Assembly (NCBI RefSeq): GCF_004365635.1
Contig: NZ_SOBH01000001.1
Location: 744,001-808,000 of the forward strand
DNA from: Litoreibacter halocynthiae
GTDB taxonomy: Bacteria > Pseudomonadota > Alphaproteobacteria > Rhodobacterales > Rhodobacteraceae
DNA length: 64,000 bases
Reading direction: 5' to 3'
The notes under the pieces are model-generated. The model was not told the origin of the DNA and searched no databases. It saw nothing but the letters and a program-made list of their open reading frames with translations. This document shows positions 18,311 to 27,201 of this stretch, one piece after another; position 1 is the first letter of the stretch, and each line of letters opens with the position of its first letter. Both the position numbers and the translations under genes were made by a program.

Positions 18311-18416
18311 AGCGGCGTCTTTCTCACTGGCAGGGGCCTAGATCAAGCCCATTTACTTGACATTCCATGCTGCGCTGCCGAAAAAGATCGTAACGTATAA
18401 CGCTGGAGGAACAGCC

Positions 18417-18989
18417 ATGACTTTGACCCAAGCTGCATTCGGGGCAGACACATTCACCAAGAAAACACTGCTGGTGTTGGGCGGATCGCTCTTCATCGCA
18501 CTGGCCGCGCAAATAAGCGTGCCGTTCTTCCCCGTGCCGATGACCCTGCAAACGCTGGCGATCCTGATCGTCGGCCTGTCCTTCGGCGCGCGCCTTGGTG
18601 CGGTCACCGTGCTGGCCTATCTGGCCGAAGGGGCCGCTGGCTTGCCGGTTTTCGCCAATATGGGCGCAGGCCTGCCTTACATGATGGGTCCGACCGCAGG
18701 CTTCCTGCTGGGCTTTGTCGCAATGGCCTATGTGGCCGGTCTGGCCGCGGGTCGCGGCATGGTGGCGATGCTGGTGGCCGCACTTGTCGCCGCCGCGCTG
18801 ATCTACCTGCCGGGCCTCGCATGGCCGCTGGGCGTGGCACAAGCCACAGGTGTTGAGGCTGGCTGGGCTGGCTTGAGCTTCGACAAGGTTCTAGGCGCGT
18901 TCGCGACACCGTTCCTGTTGGGCGATGCGGTGAAAGCCGTGCTGGCCGCATTCGCTGTTGCTGGCGGGATGAAATTCTTCGCCAAGTAA
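18417..18989 (+). CDS. bioY: BioY biotin transporter substrate-binding subunit
   Basis: The 190-residue membrane protein has about six hydrophobic segments and the BioY hallmarks PFFPVPMTLQTLAIL near residues 38-52, GLPVFANMGAGLPYMMGPTAG (split around residue 85) and the C-terminal PFLLGDAVKAVLA. BioY is the S component of the ECF biotin importer and in some bacteria works alone. No bioM/bioN energising subunits are in the window. The ATG at 18417 follows GGAGGAACAGCC. A TTGACA hexamer lies at 18356-18361, but no convincing -10 was seen. It is followed by a good terminator. Confidence 0.93.
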   Translation: MTLTQAAFGADTFTKKTLLVLGGSLFIALAAQISVPFFPVPMTLQTLAILIVGLSFGARLGAVTVLAYLAEGAAGLPVFANMGAGLPYMMGPTAGFLLGFVAMAYVAGLAAGRGMVAMLVAALVAAALIYLPGLAWPLGVAQATGVEAGWAGLSFDKVLGAFATPFLLGDAVKAVLAAFAVAGGMKFFAK

Positions 18990-19020
18990 ATGGCGGGATG
19001 AACCCACTCTACGAATTTGG

Positions 19021-19053
19021 CGCCGCTCCCGTGAAACCGGGGGCGGCGTTTTT
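19021..19053 (+). terminator. Rho-independent terminator of bioY
   Basis: CGCCGC and GCGGCG flank CCC/GGG pairs around a TGAAA-type loop, giving a stem of about ten pairs followed directly by TTTTT. It lies 31 bases after the bioY stop. Confidence 0.85.
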
Positions 19054-19325
19054 CGTTGTCTCGCGGGTGGTAAAAGAGGCGGCCGCCTTGAAACAAGATC
19101 TGTGGCTGCGCGACGCCCCATGACAGAGACGCATCTTCACGGGGATGTAAGCCCGTTATGGTTCACCGGTGAGGCGCGATGGTATCGGTTGGAATGCCGA
19201 TACCGCGGTCACGAATGTTTCAGGTGCCACGCGGGTTTTTAAGACCACGCGACGTTTTGGATCCGAGGTGGGGTTTAAGCTGGGGGCGTTAAGGTGGCGT
19301 TAGACCTGCGTGCGCAGGGCACAAC
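19054..19325. other. Noncoding stretch between bioY and the GspC-like gene, with a hairpin
   Basis: No credible gene was found on either strand in these 272 bases. The one structured element is a perfect 8-base hairpin, GGTATCGG at 19181-19188 and CCGATACC at 19197-19204, loop TTGGAATG. The region lies downstream of both flanking genes (converging), so promoters are not expected unless a small RNA is present. Confidence 0.5.
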
Positions 19326-19619
19326 TTAAGCCGCGTCAGGCCGCTGGTCTTGCGCGCCGCGTTCGGGGATTTCGAGCCTTTGGGCGGTCCCGTTGCGATC
19401 AAAAATCACCGCACCGGTTTCTATTGCTACGATTTTGCGACCGCCGACCACATCGCCGGCCCGCACGATTTCGACCTGCTTGTTCCCATGCCGGAGCAGT
19501 GCACGGGTCTCGCCCGGGGTTTCTACTGTCCCCAGAAGGGCCAGCTGCGCCATCGGCAGCGTGTTCTCTTCCGTCGCGGCTTTCAGGGCCTCGATTGGGG
19601 TTTCGGTCGTTTCGGTCAC
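19326..19619 (-). CDS. Small GspC/PilP homology-region-like protein
   Basis: The 97-residue protein consists of an acidic N-terminal tail and a short beta domain: LALLGTVETPGETRALLRHG, QVEIVRAGDVVGGRKIVAIE and VIFDRNGTAQRLEIPE. This order (LLGTV, a GD-V turn, a VAIE strand, then RNG-E-L) is that of the homology region of type II secretion GspC and pilus PilP proteins. Here it lacks the membrane anchor and PDZ domain. It lies 122 bases downstream of purF on the same strand; no secretion genes are nearby. Confidence 0.65.
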   Translation of the reverse strand: MTETTETPIEALKAATEENTLPMAQLALLGTVETPGETRALLRHGNKQVEIVRAGDVVGGRKIVAIETGAVIFDRNGTAQRLEIPERGAQDQRPDAA

Positions 19620-19741
19620 GGTCTCTATCCTTGTCGCTGAACGCGTCTAGCGCTCGGCAGATAAGGGGCGTGGCGTCTAATGGAAAGCGGACTGTAGCCG
19701 CATCGGCGGGATTTCGCCGCAGTGCAGCAATTCGCCGAGAC

Positions 19742-21232
19742 TTATTCCGCGGCGGTCTTCAACTCGAAGCCGTTGGTGATCTGGTCAGACGGTGCAACCG
19801 GATACTCGCCAGAGAAGCACGCGTCGCAATATTGCGGCGACTTGGGGTTACGGCCTTGAGCCTCGCCAACAGCGCGGTAGAGGCCGTCCAGCGAGATGAA
19901 CTTGAGGCTGTCGACGCCCAGATGTTCGCGCATTTCGTCCTCGGACATGGTCGCGGCCAACAGCTTTTCGCGCTGCGGGGTGTCCACGCCGTAGAAGCAC
20001 GGCCACGCGGTGGGGGGCGAGGCGATGCGGAAGTGGACCTCGGCGGCACCGGCATCGAGGATCATTTCCTTGATCTTGCGCGACGTTGTCCCGCGCACCA
20101 CGGAATCGTCCACCAGAATCACCCGCTTGCCCTTGATCAGCGCGCGGTTGACGTTGAGCTTCAGGCGCACACCCATGTTGCGGATCTGCTCGGTCGGCTC
20201 GATAAAGGTGCGGCCCATATACTGGTTGCGGATGATGCCCATGGCGTAGGGGATGCCGCTCTGGATGCTGTAGCCGATAGCCGCTGGCGTGCCGGAATCA
20301 GGCACGGGGCAGACCATGTCGGCCTCGACTGGGCTTTCCTTGGCCAGCTCGCGCCCGATGTTTTCGCGGGTCTCGTAGACAGACCGCCCGCCAAGAATCG
20401 AATCCGGACGGGAAAAATAGACATGCTCGAAGATGCAGAAACGTGATTTGGCGGGGCGGAACGGGTGATGGCTTTCGATACCCTTGTTGGTGATAACCAC
20501 CATTTCGCCCGGTTCGATCTCGCGCACGAACTCCGCGCCGATAATGTCCAGCGCGCAGGTCTCGGAGGATAGCGCGTAGCCGTCACCGATTTTGCCCAAG
20601 ACCAGCGGGCGCACACCCAGCGGGTCGCGCACGCCGATCAGCTTAGTGCGGGTCATCGCCACCACGGAAAACGCGCCTTCGACCTTGCGCAAGGCTTCTT
20701 CCATGCGGTCAGGGATGGTGCGGCCCATGGAGCGGGCCATCAGGTGGATGATGCATTCGGAATCCGAGGAGCTTTGAAAGATCGAGCCGCGCTCGACCAA
20801 TTCTTTGCGCAAGGCTTCGGCATTGGTGATGTTGCCGTTATGTGCAATCGCGGCACCGCCCAGCGAGAAGTCCCCGAAGAAGGGCTGCACGTCGCGAATG
20901 GCGGTCTGGCCCTTGTTGCCAGCGGTGGAGTAGCGGACATGGCCGATGGCCAGCTCGCCCGGCAAGGTTTCCATCACCTTGTGGGATGTAAAGTTGTCTC
21001 GGACATAGCCGAAGCGGCGTGCCTGCTGGAAACCGGCATCGGCGTCGTAGGACACGATGCCGCCCGCCTCTTGGCCGCGATGTTGCAGGGCGTGCAGGCC
21101 GAGGGCCACAAAGTTGGCCGCCTCGGCAGTGCCGATAACGCCAAACACACCACATTCTTCTTTGAGTTTGTCGTCGTCAAACGGGTTGGTGAGCCAAGGC
21201 TCGGGACTTTGGTCAAGGTCCGCATGCGTCAT
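19742..21232 (-). CDS. purF: Amidophosphoribosyltransferase PurF
   Basis: PurF catalyses the first step of purine synthesis, making phosphoribosylamine from PRPP and glutamine. The 496-residue protein has a short propeptide ending KEE before the catalytic Cys of CGVFGVIG, glutaminase motifs HVRYSTAG and AIAHNGNITN, and the PRPP loop VILVDDSVVRGTTSRK. Cysteines in SSETCALD, AWPCFYGVD and YCDACFSG match the ligands of the Fe-S cluster seen in the Bacillus-type enzyme. The ATG at 21232 is chosen because it puts the propeptide close to the N-terminus; the frame is open to 21424 but overlaps rluE. Confidence 0.96.
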   Translation of the reverse strand: MTHADLDQSPEPWLTNPFDDDKLKEECGVFGVIGTAEAANFVALGLHALQHRGQEAGGIVSYDADAGFQQARRFGYVRDNFTSHKVMETLPGELAIGHVRYSTAGNKGQTAIRDVQPFFGDFSLGGAAIAHNGNITNAEALRKELVERGSIFQSSSDSECIIHLMARSMGRTIPDRMEEALRKVEGAFSVVAMTRTKLIGVRDPLGVRPLVLGKIGDGYALSSETCALDIIGAEFVREIEPGEMVVITNKGIESHHPFRPAKSRFCIFEHVYFSRPDSILGGRSVYETRENIGRELAKESPVEADMVCPVPDSGTPAAIGYSIQSGIPYAMGIIRNQYMGRTFIEPTEQIRNMGVRLKLNVNRALIKGKRVILVDDSVVRGTTSRKIKEMILDAGAAEVHFRIASPPTAWPCFYGVDTPQREKLLAATMSEDEMREHLGVDSLKFISLDGLYRAVGEAQGRNPKSPQYCDACFSGEYPVAPSDQITNGFELKTAAE

Positions 21233-21350
21233 TAGGGGCAGCTCCGAATCCGCGTGACATGAGTATGACACTGGATAAGGGGTTTGCGTCGGGAAGTCAC
21301 GGGCGCTTTGCCCCGTTGCGAGCAGAAGTCGCGCATGGCATGAAAAGGTC

Positions 21351-21887
21351 ATGTCACGCACCATTTTGTTCAATAAACCACACGGGGTGTTGTCGCAGTT
21401 CACCGACGGACAGGCCCGCGCCACGTTGTCGGATTACATTGACGTGCCAAAGGTTTACGCCGCCGGACGTCTGGATCGCGACAGCGAGGGGTTGTTGATC
21501 CTGACCGATGACGGTCAGCTGCAAGCGCGTATCGCGCATCCGAAATACAAGGCGGCCAAGACCTATCTGGTGCAGGTGGAAGGGAAACCTGTCGCCGCGG
21601 CACTTGCGCAATTGCGTGGCGGAGTCGATCTGAAAGACGGGCGCACGCGACCCGCGAAGGTTGCTGCGGTGGCGGAGCCGGACTGGCTGTGGCCGCGTGA
21701 TCCGCCGGTGCGGGTGCGCAAGACTGTGCCGGACAGCTGGCTTGAGCTGTCCATCACCGAAGGCCGCAACCGTCAGGTGCGCCGGATGTGTGCCGCCGTG
21801 GGGCATCCCTGTTTGCGCCTGATCCGTGTCGCTGTGGGCGAGTGGTCTCTGACGGGTATCGCGCCCGGGACTTGGCGCGATGCGTGA
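21351..21887 (+). CDS. rluE: Pseudouridine synthase of the RsuA/RluE type
   Basis: The 178-residue protein is a short RsuA-family enzyme without an S4 domain. It begins with [13 protein letters not shown], has the catalytic aspartate in [18 protein letters not shown], the basic KTYLVQVEG strand and the C-terminal [17 protein letters not shown]. That architecture is that of RluE, which modifies U2457 of 23S rRNA in E. coli; the target here is inferred. It is divergent from purF and overlaps the following SGNH gene by eight bases. Confidence 0.9.
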   Translation: MSRTILFNKPHGVLSQFTDGQARATLSDYIDVPKVYAAGRLDRDSEGLLILTDDGQLQARIAHPKYKAAKTYLVQVEGKPVAAALAQLRGGVDLKDGRTRPAKVAAVAEPDWLWPRDPPVRVRKTVPDSWLELSITEGRNRQVRRMCAAVGHPCLRLIRVAVGEWSLTGIAPGTWRDA

Positions 21888-22581
21888 CGCCGCCGTAAAA
21901 CTGGCGTTGTTGCCACTGCTGGCCGCGCAAGGCTGGCGCGCCCGAAAGTCAGCCCGACAATTGCCGGAGCCTGACGGCCCGCGAGAAGGCATCGACGGGG
22001 AGGGGCCTTTGCTGCGGCTGCTCGTCCTCGGGGACAGTTCCGCTGCTGGGGTGGGGGTCGCGCATCAGCGCGAGGCCATTATGGGGCGCTTGGTGCAGTC
22101 GCTGTCACAGACCCTCCGTGTCGCATGGCGGCTCAACGCGGTGAGCGGGGCGACCACGGGAGCGACGCTGGCACGTCTTACCGCCGAGGAAACGGGGCCG
22201 TTCGACATGGCCGTGGTGGCGCTTGGGGTGAATGACATCACCAAGGGCGCGACGTTACGGCGTTGGCTGGGACAACAGCGCGAACTGTGCGAGCGGCTGC
22301 GCACGGATTTCGGGTGCGCGCATGTGTTCGTGTCCGGCGTGCCGCCAATAGGGTCGTTTCCGCTTTTGCCTGATCCGCTCAGGTGGGTCCTGGCCGAGCA
22401 GGGGAGGCGTTGGGATCGTGCGTTGATCGCGATGCTGGACGGGATGGACGGATGCCACCATGTGAAGGCGGCGGAAAGCCTTGCCCCCGACCAGATGGCG
22501 GAGGATGGGTTTCACCCAGGCGCAGAAGTTTACGAGATGTGGGCTGACGCGATCCTAAAGCAGCTTCGCCCGCTGCTGTAG
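21880..22581 (+). CDS. SGNH/GDSL-type esterase
   Basis: The 233-residue protein has SGNH blocks: [12 protein letters not shown] with the nucleophile serine near residue 52, [20 protein letters not shown] near 113 and [11 protein letters not shown] with the catalytic Asp/His near 209. These are lipase/acyl-esterases of broad specificity. There may be a weak N-terminal hydrophobic segment but not a clear signal peptide. Translation is coupled to rluE by an 8-base overlap. The stop is one base from that of the convergent desaturase gene. Confidence 0.86.
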   Translation: MRDAAVKLALLPLLAAQGWRARKSARQLPEPDGPREGIDGEGPLLRLLVLGDSSAAGVGVAHQREAIMGRLVQSLSQTLRVAWRLNAVSGATTGATLARLTAEETGPFDMAVVALGVNDITKGATLRRWLGQQRELCERLRTDFGCAHVFVSGVPPIGSFPLLPDPLRWVLAEQGRRWDRALIAMLDGMDGCHHVKAAESLAPDQMAEDGFHPGAEVYEMWADAILKQLRPLL

Positions 22582-22582
22582 C

Positions 22583-23635
22583 TTACTTCGAGCCTAGCAG
22601 GTTTTTGTGCACATCGCGGAAGGACCGCAGGCGGCGGCTTTGTTCGTCCCAAAGCTGCAAGCCGACCGTTTTGATGCTTTCGCGGATCGACATGCGGTTG
22701 GCGTCAGCCAGTTGCTGGTGGTCTCTCAGCACTTCCGGCAAGCGGTAGAACGGGATGCGGGAATAAAGGTGGTGAACATGGTGGATGCCGATATTGGCAG
22801 AGAACCATGCCAGAACCGGCGGCAAGACATAGTGCGAGGAGCCGTGGAGGGCCGCCTCGTGAACCTGCCAGTCTTCTTTGTGATCCCAATGCGTTTCTTC
22901 GAACTGGTGCTGAACGTAGAACAACCAGACGCCCAGAACGGCCGCCATCATGGTGGACGGGATGAACACCAGCAGCAGCGGCATAATGCCGCCAAACCAG
23001 ACGATCAGGCCAAGGGCCACCGCGATGCCTACATTGGTGCCCATGGCGGACAGCCAGTATTTCGCGCCCGCTTTCATATAGCCGATCGGCAGACGCTGCT
23101 CCAGGAAGAACACATAGGCGGGGCCGATGAAGAACAGGGTGACGGGATTGCGGTAGAGGCGGTATTTGAAGCGGCCATAAGCGCTGCGGGCCTTGTATTC
23201 TTCGACCGTAAGAGTGTCGATATCACCAAAGCCGCGCGCGTCCAGATTGCCGGCGGCCCCATGATGGATCGCGTGGCTCCGGCGCCAGACGTCATAGGGC
23301 GTGATGGTCAGCACGCCCAAGGCGCGCCCGACCCAATCGCTGAGGGTGGAATTCGAGAAGAATGAGCCGTGGCCACAATCATGCTGGATGCAGAAGATGC
23401 GGACCAGAAACAGTCCGTTGACCAAAGCCAGTGCGACGGCGAGCCAGTAGCTGACCGACAGCATCGCCCAAGCAGCGGCCCATATCCCGATGAACGGCAA
23501 AAGCGTCACAGCCAACTCGAACCCAGAACGTGCCGGATTAGGGTCACGATACTTCGCCAGATGGCGAATCCAAATCTTGGCAGGGGCGCCCGCGGGCAAG
23601 GTGAGCGCTTCTGGCGCGACTGGGTCTTGGAACAT
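22583..23635 (-). CDS. Membrane fatty acid desaturase
   Basis: The 350-residue membrane protein has four main hydrophobic segments and the three histidine boxes of acyl desaturases: HDCGH near residue 85, HAIHH near 121 and HHVHH near 285, which hold the di-iron centre. The layout, including the GIHHVHHLYSRIPFYRLPE block, is that of delta-12/omega-6-type desaturases. It would insert a double bond in membrane-lipid acyl chains, possibly for cold adaptation. It is monocistronic, facing the SGNH gene tail to tail. Confidence 0.9.
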   Translation of the reverse strand: MFQDPVAPEALTLPAGAPAKIWIRHLAKYRDPNPARSGFELAVTLLPFIGIWAAAWAMLSVSYWLAVALALVNGLFLVRIFCIQHDCGHGSFFSNSTLSDWVGRALGVLTITPYDVWRRSHAIHHGAAGNLDARGFGDIDTLTVEEYKARSAYGRFKYRLYRNPVTLFFIGPAYVFFLEQRLPIGYMKAGAKYWLSAMGTNVGIAVALGLIVWFGGIMPLLLVFIPSTMMAAVLGVWLFYVQHQFEETHWDHKEDWQVHEAALHGSSHYVLPPVLAWFSANIGIHHVHHLYSRIPFYRLPEVLRDHQQLADANRMSIRESIKTVGLQLWDEQSRRLRSFRDVHKNLLGSK

Positions 23636-23722
23636 ACTGCTACGTCCGTCTCTCTGTGGGCGGTTCCGAACAGCGATATAGCACTGGGGGGTTAACGCAA
23701 GTTTATTACGCTGAAATGCAGC

Positions 23723-24295
23723 TTATGCGTCAGATTGCCCAGTGGTTTCGGTGCAGTGGCTGATCAGATCTTCATAGGTTCCGACAATCCAGCCCGGTGC
23801 GTCTGTGGGGATGACCTCATCTACAGAACCCGACATTTGTGCCACCACCTTGGCAGTGCGCGAATCGTCGACCATCGGGATCGCTTGATCGGCCACCACG
23901 CGGTCGTAGATCACGAAGGCCACCACGACCAGCAACGCGCCGCGCGCGACGCCGAACAGGAAGCCCAGACCTTGGTCGATGCCACCCAGTACGGAACGCT
24001 GTACCGCGCCCGACAGGATCGGGGTGAAGATCGACACCACCACCAGCGCCACGGCGAAGACCAGCGCGAAGGCGGTGATCGTGGCCGGCTCGCAGCCCTC
24101 GATCAGGGTGTTGAGATACGGAATTTCTTTAGCAAGTGGAACGGCTTGCGGGGCGAAGATGTAGGCCACAACCGCAGCGGCAATCCAGCCGACAATAGAC
24201 AGCGCCTCGCGGACCAAGCCGCGCGAATAGGCGAGGATCGCCGAGATAACGATGACCCCAGCGGCGACGCCGTCAATAATCGTGAAACCTTCCAT
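23723..24295 (-). CDS. cvpA: CvpA-family membrane protein
   Basis: The 190-residue protein has four membrane segments and the family features ITVIDGVAAGVIVISAILAY-like start, YSRGLVREALSIVGWIAAA and LDRGLGFLFG-like GIDQGLGFLFGVARG. CvpA is needed for colicin V production in E. coli and contributes to envelope homeostasis; the biochemical role is unsettled. It follows radA by 13 bases and is probably cotranscribed with it. In many relatives it sits next to purF; here rluE, the SGNH gene and the desaturase intervene. Confidence 0.9.
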   Translation of the reverse strand: MEGFTIIDGVAAGVIVISAILAYSRGLVREALSIVGWIAAAVVAYIFAPQAVPLAKEIPYLNTLIEGCEPATITAFALVFAVALVVVSIFTPILSGAVQRSVLGGIDQGLGFLFGVARGALLVVVAFVIYDRVVADQAIPMVDDSRTAKVVAQMSGSVDEVIPTDAPGWIVGTYEDLISHCTETTGQSDA

Positions 24296-24308
24296 CTCGT
24301 CTCTTCTC

Positions 24309-25682
24309 CTAGGGCGCCGGATCGGTGCCGAATAGTTCCTGCACGAATGTTGCCAAGTCCGGCATCGTGCGCAGTGTCATGCCGTCCACCCGAGGCAGCT
24401 TTTTCTGCGCGGGGCCAATGGCGGAGGTAAAGCCCAGTTTGGACGCCTCTTTCAACCGGTTTTCGGCTTGTGTGACCTGCCTTAACGCACCTGAGAGACT
24501 TATTTCACCAAAAACCACTGATTCAGGGGGCAAAGAGATGTCCTCGCGGGCGGACAGTAGCGCCGCGGCAACAGCCAGATCGGCGGCGGGCTCGTTCACG
24601 CGCATGCCGCCCGCGACGTTCAAATAGACATCGAGACCCGCAAACGGCACCCCGCAGCGTGATTCTAGCACGGCCAGAATGGTCGCGAGACGCTGGCTAT
24701 CGAGGCCGACAACAGTGCGCCGCGCCTGCGGATTGGGTGAAGGGGACACCAGCGCTTGGATCTCGGTCAGCACGGGGCGCGAGCCTTCGATGCCGGAGAA
24801 CACCACCGAGCCGGGGGCGGGCTTGTCGCGATCCGACAGGAACAGGGCGGAGGGATTGCTGACCTCGGCCAAGCCGCGGCCTGTCATCTCGAACACGCCG
24901 ATTTCGTCGGCGGGGCCAAAGCGGTTCTTCACGGCGCGCAGCACGCGGAACTGGTGGCCGCGCTCGCCTTCGAAATAGAGTACGGTGTCGACCATGTGCT
25001 CGACCACGCGCGGGCCTGCGAGCGCCCCTTCTTTGGTGACGTGGCCCACAAGGATAATCGCGGTGCCGGTGCGTTTGGCGAAGGTGACCAACTCATGACA
25101 CGCGGCGCGAACTTGAGACACGGAGCCGGGGGCGCTGTCGACCTGATCGGACCACATGGTCTGGATGGAATCGATAATCACCAGCTTGGGGCGTTCTTTG
25201 TCCAAGGTGGTGAGGATGTCGCGCAGGTTGGTCTCGGCGGCCAAGCGCACGGGGCTCTCCGAGAGTTTCAACCGTGCGGCCCGCATACGGATTTGCTCGG
25301 CGGATTCCTCTCCGGACACGTATATCACGTGCATGCCGTTGCGCGCGAAGCGTGCTGCGACCTGCAAGAGCAGCGTGGATTTGCCGATGCCCGGATCACC
25401 GCCCACCAGAATGGCGGAGGCTTCGACCAATCCACCACCCAAAACGCGGTCCATCTCGGCCACGCCGGAGGCGGTGCGCGAGGGTGGATCGTCCTTGGCG
25501 TTCAGGTCCGACAGCGCCAAGGCCTTGCCACGCATCGCGCCCAAGGATTTCTTGCCGGGACCGGTACTTAGCGGGGCTTCCTCAATGATGGAGTTCCACG
25601 CCTGACAGGCGTCGCATTGGCCAGACCATTTGAAATGGGCGGCGCCGCATTCGGTGCATTTGTGCGTGGGTTGTTTTGCCAT
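24309..25682 (-). CDS. radA: DNA repair protein RadA
   Basis: RadA is a RecA-like helicase that promotes branch migration in recombination. The 457-residue protein has the N-terminal zinc finger (CTECG and CDACQAW), Walker A GGDPGIGKSTLL near residue 97, the RadA-specific KNRFG motif within AVKNRFGPADEIGVFEM, and a C-terminal Lon-protease-like domain (GGMRVNEPAADLAVAAALL). All key residues are present. It leads a short operon with cvpA. Confidence 0.96.
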   Translation of the reverse strand: MAKQPTHKCTECGAAHFKWSGQCDACQAWNSIIEEAPLSTGPGKKSLGAMRGKALALSDLNAKDDPPSRTASGVAEMDRVLGGGLVEASAILVGGDPGIGKSTLLLQVAARFARNGMHVIYVSGEESAEQIRMRAARLKLSESPVRLAAETNLRDILTTLDKERPKLVIIDSIQTMWSDQVDSAPGSVSQVRAACHELVTFAKRTGTAIILVGHVTKEGALAGPRVVEHMVDTVLYFEGERGHQFRVLRAVKNRFGPADEIGVFEMTGRGLAEVSNPSALFLSDRDKPAPGSVVFSGIEGSRPVLTEIQALVSPSPNPQARRTVVGLDSQRLATILAVLESRCGVPFAGLDVYLNVAGGMRVNEPAADLAVAAALLSAREDISLPPESVVFGEISLSGALRQVTQAENRLKEASKLGFTSAIGPAQKKLPRVDGMTLRTMPDLATFVQELFGTDPAP

Positions 25683-25730
25683 GACGGGTGTTTTCGCTCA
25701 GGCGCTAGGTGCAGGCAAGACGATAATACG

Positions 25731-26159
25731 TCACTTACGTGCGCTTGCGAACGATATGGCGAGCGATGCGATGACGCAGGCGGTGAACAGGTATAGCCCC
25801 CAGCCGGTCTCGACCCGTCCGACGCCCACACCCTTGGCCAGCACGATATACAGCGCGATGAGGAAGATGTCTGCCATCGCCAGCTTGCCCATCACCGTGA
25901 TCGCAGGCAGCAGGCGTGGGGAGGCGAGGCGGAACTGGATCAGTGCCAGCCCGACGGTTTTCAGGAAGGGTGCTACGAGCGCAAAGAAGGTGACCACCAG
26001 CGCAAGAAACACGTCCTTGCCCCAAAGTGTCTGGATGCCTGTCAGAACGGAGATTTCCGATAAGGAAAAGAACGGCAGCAACCCGGCTTTCAACAAGGGG
26101 GCTGCCCACGCGATGGGAAACAGCACCAGAAGCGAGAGGTTTGCGATCTTCAAAAACAT
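25731..26159 (-). CDS. Single-domain PqiA-like membrane protein
   Basis: The 142-residue protein has four predicted membrane segments and resembles one of the two PqiA repeats: FPIAWAAPLLKAGLLPFFSLSEISVLTGIQTLW, then LALVVTFFALVAPFLKTVGL and GKLAMADIFLIALYIVLAK (given here in part). PqiA is the membrane partner of the MCE protein PqiB in lipid traffic between the two membranes. The zinc-ribbon cysteines of full PqiA are absent and no pqiB is nearby. Interestingly mlaF-mlaE, another MCE transport pair, lies 1 kb upstream. Confidence 0.75.
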   Translation of the reverse strand: MFLKIANLSLLVLFPIAWAAPLLKAGLLPFFSLSEISVLTGIQTLWGKDVFLALVVTFFALVAPFLKTVGLALIQFRLASPRLLPAITVMGKLAMADIFLIALYIVLAKGVGVGRVETGWGLYLFTACVIASLAISFASARK

Positions 26160-26207
26160 GGGCGCACTGAACCGCGCTTTGCCGGAAAGCTCAAGCGGTC
26201 AAATGGG

Positions 26208-26987
26208 TTAGCCAGCGCTCTTGTCCGAGGTTTTTGGTTTTGGCAAAGGCACGACGTTTTCCGGCTCCGGCGCGTCGGCCATCTCGTAGCCGATGAGCGG
26301 CAGGATTTCGGCCAGATCGGCTTCAAGCCGCTGCATTTGTGCAGTCACGACGCTGTCTTCGACATTGACCTGCTGGGACCAGCGTTTCAGATCGGCGCAG
26401 GTTTGCTGGGCCAGAGCAATCTGTTCGCGGTAATCTTCGATTTCGCGTTGGCGCTGGCGCAGGAAGGTGCGGGCACGTTCGACCTTTTCTTCGGAATAGA
26501 CGGATGCCAGATCGCGGGATTCGTGGCTCATCTGGGCTGCGACTTCCAGAACCGTTGGCTCCAGCGTGTGCAAGTCGGGATGGTCGCGCAAATGCATAAT
26601 GCGTTCGCGCACTGAGTCGAATTCCGATGACAGGGAGAACAGCTTTTCCTTGTCGGCCTTGTGGGCCGCCAAATAGGCGCGGGTGACGTCTTCCATCGAG
26701 AGGTGGAAGTTGCGGTGCGACTTTTCCAACTCAAGGATGCGACGGTTCGACGGCAGATAGAAGCACAAGGAGACGGCAAGGGCGGCGAGGAACAACTGGG
26801 TGATCATTCCCGCGTAGGGCACGACCGTTTCGCCATAGTTTGCGGTGAAACTTAACCACGGCGCGAGGCCGACGGTTGCGGCCAAAGTGGCCCCGATAAC
26901 AACAATGGAAAACACGACAACGGCCACAAGGGCTACACGTTGAAAAAACTGCTGAAGCTGCAGCCAAGTCTGGTTTGCACCAGTCAT
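26208..26987 (-). CDS. Membrane-anchored coiled-coil protein of unknown function
   Basis: The 259-residue protein has two hydrophobic segments at residues about 17-42 and 57-80, then a long charged helical region (about 85-230) rich in Glu/Arg/Leu heptads, for example RARTFLRQRQREIEDYREQI, and a proline/lysine-rich tail. The topology suggests a hairpin anchor with a cytoplasmic coiled coil. I recall similar Rhodobacteraceae proteins being labelled as DNA repair proteins, but nothing in the sequence supports that. The ATG at 26987 has a GGGGG-type site; another lies at 27059. Confidence 0.65.
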   Translation of the reverse strand: MTGANQTWLQLQQFFQRVALVAVVVFSIVVIGATLAATVGLAPWLSFTANYGETVVPYAGMITQLFLAALAVSLCFYLPSNRRILELEKSHRNFHLSMEDVTRAYLAAHKADKEKLFSLSSEFDSVRERIMHLRDHPDLHTLEPTVLEVAAQMSHESRDLASVYSEEKVERARTFLRQRQREIEDYREQIALAQQTCADLKRWSQQVNVEDSVVTAQMQRLEADLAEILPLIGYEMADAPEPENVVPLPKPKTSDKSAG

Positions 26988-27201
26988 TGCAGACACCCCC
27001 CAAAGGTACTGGTTAAAAATTGGTAAATTAATAGTAGCGGAAAACCGCCGATTGACCACGGGGAATTTTGTCCAAAATGTGGCGTAGTTTCAGAGGGCTG
27101 CCGCGAAATCTTGAGGGATCGGGTTAATTGTTTCTGTATGGGAAACAGTATTGGGCGGAGGACTTTGTTGGACAAAGTGTGGGGCAGAGATCGGCGCCTA
27201 C

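Noticed and set aside
18356-18416. BioR operator upstream of bioY
   Set aside because: The AT-rich GTATAAC stretch does not match the expected TTATMKATAA palindrome on either strand.
27067-27176. 9-base inverted repeat TTTGTCCAA / TTGGACAAA flanking about 90 bases
   Set aside because: Too short and without target duplication or transposase to call an element; could be chance.
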